Assembly: GCA_040401995.1 (NCBI GenBank)
Contig: JBBANM010000027.1
Span: 1 to 64,000, forward strand
DNA length: 64,000 nt
Origin: Haliscomenobacter sp040401995
GTDB taxonomy: Bacteria; Bacteroidota; Bacteroidia; Chitinophagales; Saprospiraceae
Direction of reading: 5' to 3'
Below the pieces are notes generated by a model. That model was not told the DNA's origin and searched no databases. It worked only from the letters and a program-made list of their open reading frames with translations. Numbering within the stretch: the stretch's first letter is position 1; every line of letters begins with the position of its first letter. Shown one piece after another: positions 59,953-64,000 of the stretch. A program made the translations under genes and the position numbers.

Positions 59953-60701
59953 CGTTGTAAGATTAAAATAAGTCGGGGCGAAACAGCGGCGTCAAAAGCC
60001 CCCAATTGGTAATCGCCTAAAATTTCGCGGATGATCAATCCAGCTTTTTGGCACAAGTTTTCAAAATCGGGCAGACTAATGAGACACACATTTTCTTGAA
60101 AATTGAAAGTTTGGTCTTTGTCGGTTATTTGAATGTCTTTGATCACCCGCCGACCTTCAATCCTCCTTTTTTGTAGAAAATGAACGTCGCCAATCTGGCG
60201 CTCGTCTTCAGTGACTAAATGGTTTTTTATATAATCACTATTGAAAAAATCAAGCACAAAAACGCCGTCTTTTTTCAACCCTTTTGCCGCGCTGCGCAGG
60301 GTATTCACATCTTCCCGCTCACTTTGAAAATAGCCAAAACTGGTAAAAAAACTAAAAATGTAATCGAAGTAATTGCTGCGAAAAGGCAAACGCATATCGT
60401 GCATAAAAAAAGACAGCTTATCGGTTTCAAACTGGCGAGCGTATTCGATGTTGTGAACCGACAAATCCAAACCGGTGATTTCAAACCCTTTTTCCGCTAA
60501 ATAACGGGCAAAACGCCCTTTGCCGCAAGCCAAATCAAGCAAATGCGCGTCAGTCTCAGGTTGCAAACGATCCAACAAACGATCGATGAACAAATGCGCT
60601 TCTTGATCGTCGTGTTTTTGGTACAGTAAATGGTAATAAGGTGAATCAAACCAATCTTTGAACCATTCTTTATTACTGGCAGCATTGCTGTTTGTATCCA
60701 T
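59949..60701 (-). CDS. Class I SAM-dependent methyltransferase
   Basis: A 250-residue methyltransferase. Motif I is LLDLACGKGRFARYLAEKG, and FEITGLDLS supplies the acidic residue of strand 2. The following PFRSNYFDYIFSFFTSFGYF and GVFVLDFFNSDY are type 11/25 features. I prefer the internal ATG at 60699-60701 (MDTNSNAASNKEWF). The substrate is unknown. It leads an operon with PAP2 (4-nt overlap) and a ZIP transporter. Confidence 0.85.
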   Translation of the reverse strand: MDTNSNAASNKEWFKDWFDSPYYHLLYQKHDDQEAHLFIDRLLDRLQPETDAHLLDLACGKGRFARYLAEKGFEITGLDLSVHNIEYARQFETDKLSFFMHDMRLPFRSNYFDYIFSFFTSFGYFQSEREDVNTLRSAAKGLKKDGVFVLDFFNSDYIKNHLVTEDERQIGDVHFLQKRRIEGRRVIKDIQITDKDQTFNFQENVCLISLPDFENLCQKAGLIIREILGDYQLGAFDAAVSPRLILILQR

Positions 60702-60884
60702 TATCCTTATCCGCTGGTTTGACTTCAATAGGCCGGCAAGATAAGCACTATTTTTCCTCCTCGTATTCCTTTTACATTTGAAATAATCTTGGGCAAACGC
60801 ATGAAAATAGCAAAAAAAATTTTCAATATTTTACGAAGCAAAATCCTATGAAGCAATACCCCAAACATTAGACAAAAGCTCCGA

Positions 60885-61130
60885 TCTAGAGCCTCAGGAG
60901 CTATGGCACGGGCCTTATTGAAATCCCGATTTTGCGAAATCGTAGGCGGGTTAAGCGAAAAACTGTTTGAGGACCCGACGGAGTCGGGACGAGTTTTTTT
61001 CGCGCCGCCGTAGATTTCAAGCAAAATCGTTGGATTTCAATACAGCCCTTGATTTTTTTGTTTCTTTTTGCATCAAGGCAAAAAGAAAGTAGTATGTATA
61101 AATCCCTGAAATTAAATATTTTAAATTAAA
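60885..61130. repeat. Interspersed repeat R1, copy B
   Basis: The core 60910-61048 has the same terminal inverted repeats as copy A: GGGCCTTATTGAAATCC (60910-) against 61021-61048. The CTTGAT...ATCAAGG segment continues to about 61079. It lies in the orientation of copy C and opposite to copy A. No gene is inside. Confidence 0.75.
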
Positions 61131-61260
61131 ATTACAAACTTAAAGTAATATCCAAAGGCAAAAGCCATCAAACATCAATTTTCATGCGATTGCCCTAGAA
61201 ATAATCCCGGCAAGACGTTACTTATTTGATATTTTTGCAGCGAAACAAAAAACAATCAAC

Positions 61261-62637
61261 TTGGCATTAATAAAATCCATTTCTGGAATCAGAGGTACCA
61301 TTGGCGGTGCCGCGGGAACCAACCTAACCCCGCAAGACATCGTAGAATGTACTGCGGCTTTTGGCGCGTGGTTATTACAAAAAGGAGCTACCCCCAAGGT
61401 TGTCATTGGCCGCGATGCGCGCATTTCAGGTCAAATGGTCAAAGGGCTGGTGGTCAATACCCTTTTGGGATTGGGTATTGACGTAATTGACCTGGATCTT
61501 TCCACCACGCCCACCGTGGAAATGGAGGTAGTAGCCGCAGGCGCTGGAGCGGGCATCATCATCACTGCCAGTCACAACCCTAAAGAATGGAACGCCTTGA
61601 AATTCCTTAACGATAAAGGTGAATTCATCTCTGCTGCCGATGGCGCTGCTTTGCTGCAAATTTTGGCAGACGGAAAAATTGATTATGCCAACGTTGAAAA
61701 ACTAGGAAGTTACCAGACCAATGAAGATTCCTTGGCTCGCCATATCGAAGTCATTTTGCGATTGCCAGAAGTAGCGGTTGATTTAATCCGTTCCGCTCGT
61801 TTCAAAGTGGTGGTGGATGCCGTTAATTCAACTGGTGCATTGGCCTTGCCGCCGCTGCTCAAACAGTTGGGTTGTGAAGTAGTGCTCCTCAACGGTGAAG
61901 TCAACGGTCATTTTGCCCATAATCCAGAACCTTTGCCCGAACATTTGCAGGAACTTTCGGCTGTCGTGGTAGCGGAAAAAGCGCATTTGGGCATAGCGGT
62001 CGACCCCGACGTAGATCGCTTGGCGTTTGTATGTGAAAATGGCGATATGTTTGGCGAAGAATATACCTTAGTGGCGATCGCTGATTATATGTTGCAGCAA
62101 AAACCGGGGAATACGGTTTCGAATTTATCTTCCACCCGCGCATTGCGAGATGTAACCCTAGCTCGCGGCGGACAATATTTTGCCAGCGCAGTAGGGGAGG
62201 TGAACGTGGTGGATCAAATGAAGGCCGTAAATGCCGTGATCGGCGGCGAAGGTAATGGCGGCATCATCGTGCCCGATTTGCATTATGGTCGCGACGCATT
62301 AGTGGGAATCGCCTTGTTTTTGACTTGGTTGGCAAAAACAGGGGAAACAGTTTCCACTTTACGGGCACGTTACCCCGATTACAAGATGATGAAGGATAAA
62401 ATAGCCCTGACGCCAGATTTGGATTTGGATCCAATTTTGGCGAAATTGGAAAAAAAATACGCCCAGGAACAAATCAATACCATCGATGGGTTGAAAATTG
62501 ATTTCCCGCAGGGTTGGGTGCATTTGCGCAAATCAAACACCGAGCCGATCATTCGGATTTACGCAGAAGCAGAAACGATGGAAAGTGCACGGGCTTTGAA
62601 CGAGCAAATCAAGAATGATGTTCAAGCATTTTTATAA
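61261..62637 (+). CDS. glmM: Phosphoglucosamine mutase GlmM (TTG start)
   Basis: A 458-residue phosphohexomutase making glucosamine-1-phosphate for peptidoglycan and LPS. The phosphoserine is Ser104 in ITASHNPKEWN; the metal loop is Asp248/250/252 in VDPDVDRLAF; GGEGNGGIIVPDLHYGRDA binds sugar, and RKSNTEPIIRIYAE is the C-terminal phosphate loop. No in-frame ATG lies upstream; the family's usual first residues (LIKSISGIRGTIGG) follow a TTG at 61261, so TTG is the start. TATTTTTG at 61230-61237 is a possible -7 box. A cysteine desulfurase gene follows after 29 nt. Confidence 0.93.
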   Translation: MALIKSISGIRGTIGGAAGTNLTPQDIVECTAAFGAWLLQKGATPKVVIGRDARISGQMVKGLVVNTLLGLGIDVIDLDLSTTPTVEMEVVAAGAGAGIIITASHNPKEWNALKFLNDKGEFISAADGAALLQILADGKIDYANVEKLGSYQTNEDSLARHIEVILRLPEVAVDLIRSARFKVVVDAVNSTGALALPPLLKQLGCEVVLLNGEVNGHFAHNPEPLPEHLQELSAVVVAEKAHLGIAVDPDVDRLAFVCENGDMFGEEYTLVAIADYMLQQKPGNTVSNLSSTRALRDVTLARGGQYFASAVGEVNVVDQMKAVNAVIGGEGNGGIIVPDLHYGRDALVGIALFLTWLAKTGETVSTLRARYPDYKMMKDKIALTPDLDLDPILAKLEKKYAQEQINTIDGLKIDFPQGWVHLRKSNTEPIIRIYAEAETMESARALNEQIKNDVQAFL

Positions 62638-62666
62638 TAGAAAGACTTACTCAAAAACATAGGAAC

Positions 62667-63806
62667 ATGCGCGTTTTTTTTGACAATGCGGCTACTACGT
62701 CGCTCGATGAAGCAGTAATTGAAGTGATGATCAACGCCATGCGCAACAACAATGGCAATCCATCTTCCATTCATGCGGAGGGTCGCAACGCCCGTGCCGC
62801 GGTAGAACAGGCCCGCAAACAAGTGGCAAAACTGCTCAATGCCTCGATTGGCGAGATATTTTTCACCTCGGGCGGTACCGAATCTTCAAATATGGTGCTC
62901 AAACGTGCGGTGAGTGATTTAGGCGTTCGCCGCATCATTAGTTCACGCACTGAACACCATTGTGTGCTCCATTCCCTTGATGCGTTGGCGAATGAAGTTG
63001 AAATTGTATTCGTGGATCAAGACGAAGCTGGGCATATTCAACTGGGGCATTTGGAAACTTTGTTGCAAAATAAAACCCACAAAACCCTGGTTTCTTTGAT
63101 GCACGCCAACAACGAAGTGGGGACTTTGCTCGATTTGGATGCGGTATCAGAATTGTGCCAAACTTACGATGCCCTTTTTCATTCCGATACAGTGCAAACC
63201 ATGGGTTTTTACCCGATTGATTTGGTCAAAACCAAAATCAATTTCCTTACTGGATCGGCACATAAATTTCACGGCCCCAAGGGTATCGGTTTTGTGTACA
63301 TCAATAAGGCCAATCAAATTCACCCCATGATTGATGGCGGCGCGCAAGAACGCAACATGCGCGGCGGCACCGAAAACCTTTACGGTATCATCGGACTGGC
63401 CAAGGCCATGGAGCTGGCTTTTGAACATATGGATGAGCGCCGCGAGCAAATCACCCAGGTGCGCAACTATTTTGCTGAGCAGTTGAAAGCCAATTTTGAC
63501 GACATCGAATTCAACGGCGATCCCTTTGGGCAAGGCCATTACAAGGTGTTGAGCGTAAGTTTTCCAAATTCCGACAAATCAGATTTGCTATTGCTCAACC
63601 TCGATATCGCGGGCATTAGCGTGTCGGGTGGTAGCGCTTGCAGTTCGGGTGCGGATGCGGGCTCTCACGTGCTCGAGGCATTAAAAGGCAACTCGGATCG
63701 CAAAACCATCCGTTTTTCTTTTTCCCATACCAATACCTTGGAGGAAATTGATTTTACCATAAATAAGCTGAAGGAAATTACCAAATCGGCTTTGTTTGCT
63801 GTATAG
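62667..63806 (+). CDS. Cysteine desulfurase (NifS/IscS-like)
   Basis: A 379-residue PLP enzyme that draws sulfur from cysteine for Fe-S clusters and thiolated tRNA. Marks are YDNAATT-like FFDNAATTSLDEAV at the start, SGGTESSNMV, RTEHHCVLHS, the PLP lysine Lys200 in TGSAHKFHGPKG, and the persulfide Cys325 in GGSACSSGAD, on the loop typical of class I (IscS/NifS) enzymes. It follows glmM by 29 nt. A role with the hscB product is possible, but they are 32 kb apart. Confidence 0.93.
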   Translation: MRVFFDNAATTSLDEAVIEVMINAMRNNNGNPSSIHAEGRNARAAVEQARKQVAKLLNASIGEIFFTSGGTESSNMVLKRAVSDLGVRRIISSRTEHHCVLHSLDALANEVEIVFVDQDEAGHIQLGHLETLLQNKTHKTLVSLMHANNEVGTLLDLDAVSELCQTYDALFHSDTVQTMGFYPIDLVKTKINFLTGSAHKFHGPKGIGFVYINKANQIHPMIDGGAQERNMRGGTENLYGIIGLAKAMELAFEHMDERREQITQVRNYFAEQLKANFDDIEFNGDPFGQGHYKVLSVSFPNSDKSDLLLLNLDIAGISVSGGSACSSGADAGSHVLEALKGNSDRKTIRFSFSHTNTLEEIDFTINKLKEITKSALFAV

Positions 63807-63830
63807 TTTACTACAAATGTAAAAGTTAAG

Positions 63831-64000
63831 CACCTCGCCTTCGGCGATGAGGCAATTTTTTTTTAGCCACAAATTGCACAAATTTTCACAAATTAGGACA
63901 CAAACTGGTGTTTGTGCGCCCAGCACGAATAGCATTCGTGATTAAACTTGTGAATTTTTTTGCAATTTGTGGCTTTATTTTTACCCCTCATTCATCAATA
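63831..64000. repeat. Interspersed repeat R2, copy 3
   Basis: Starts CACCTCGCCTTCGGCG, then the GCCACAAATTGCACAAAT signature. Two hairpins follow: CACAAAC-TGGT-GTTTGTG and CACGAAT-AGC-ATTCGTG. Its right half (AATTTTTTTGCAATTTGTGGC) mirrors the left. The right end may extend beyond the window. Confidence 0.7.

Overview
The window looks like chromosomal DNA of a free-living Bacteroidota bacterium, most likely a Saprospiria-type organism (Haliscomenobacter/Lewinella-like). This rests on a C-terminal type IX secretion (T9SS) sorting domain, a TonB-dependent receptor with a carboxypeptidase-like N-terminal domain, DUF3857, DUF4249, DUF4159 and S46-family proteins, TlpA-like proteins, and TAnnTTTG-type -7 promoter boxes with little Shine-Dalgarno sequence. 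The genus is an inference; no rRNA or phylogenetic marker was compared. I see no prophage, CRISPR array or intact mobile element.

Layout. 0-7.4 kb: a PIF1-like helicase bracketed by inverted copies of an interspersed repeat (R1), a coupled subclass B1 metallo-beta-lactamase/alpha-beta hydrolase pair, and a secreted six-hairpin glycosidase-like protein. 7.4-20 kb: FMN reductase, PLP decarboxylase and lipoprotein; three tandem DUF3857/transglutaminase-like paralogues, two of which have lost the catalytic Cys and His; a degenerate thioredoxin-fold protein; and a sterol-desaturase-family protein fused to two CDGSH iron-sulfur motifs. 20-29.4 kb: Uma2, mltG, panB, a DUF4249 lipoprotein, dnaK behind two sigma-54-like promoter motifs, an S46-family protein lacking its catalytic His and Asp regions, and a TlpA-like protein. 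29.5-42.2 kb: housekeeping genes (rseP-hscB-two tRNA-Leu, rsmE-DUF4159, surE-small membrane protein-lpxB, hemH-holA, DUF721, Gfo/Idh/MocA oxidoreductase, methyltransferase, NTF2-like protein). 42.3-49.3 kb: a complete tryptophan operon trpEGDCFBA preceded by a promoter, a 23-residue leader peptide with three consecutive Trp codons, and a 12-bp terminator hairpin, i.e. a ribosome-mediated attenuator. 49.6-53.3 kb: rluD-like gene, DUF1415 and acyl-CoA reductase genes with overlapping ends, GNAT, and two direct copies of a palindrome-bearing repeat. 53.3-64 kb: a T9SS-secreted esterase-like protein without the nucleophile serine, a decayed IS5-type transposase, a TonB receptor, a methyltransferase-PAP2-ZIP operon, a phosphoglucosamine mutase with a TTG start, and a cysteine desulfurase.

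How the genes work together. The trp genes form one pathway from chorismate to tryptophan with control by attenuation and, probably, TrpE feedback (LLES motif retained). SurE, a small membrane protein and LpxB form a compact envelope-related operon. RseP and HscB are coupled by a 4-nt overlap and followed by two tRNA-Leu genes, each with its own terminator. Many secreted, lipoprotein and outer-membrane products fit a polymer-degrading, envelope-rich lifestyle.

Repeats are a major theme: R1 (1-205, 3000-3371, 60885-61130), R2 (5141-5253, 52272-52443, 63831-64000), R3 long nested palindromes (27751-27909, 45678-45860, 49391-49551), R4 direct repeats with a 28-bp perfect palindrome (52984-53078, 53108-53201), and a GC-rich hairpin cluster (18560-18690). 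The best candidates for something new are the trp attenuator, the desaturase-CDGSH fusion, the dnaK tandem -24/-12 motifs and the group of inactive-looking enzyme homologues.
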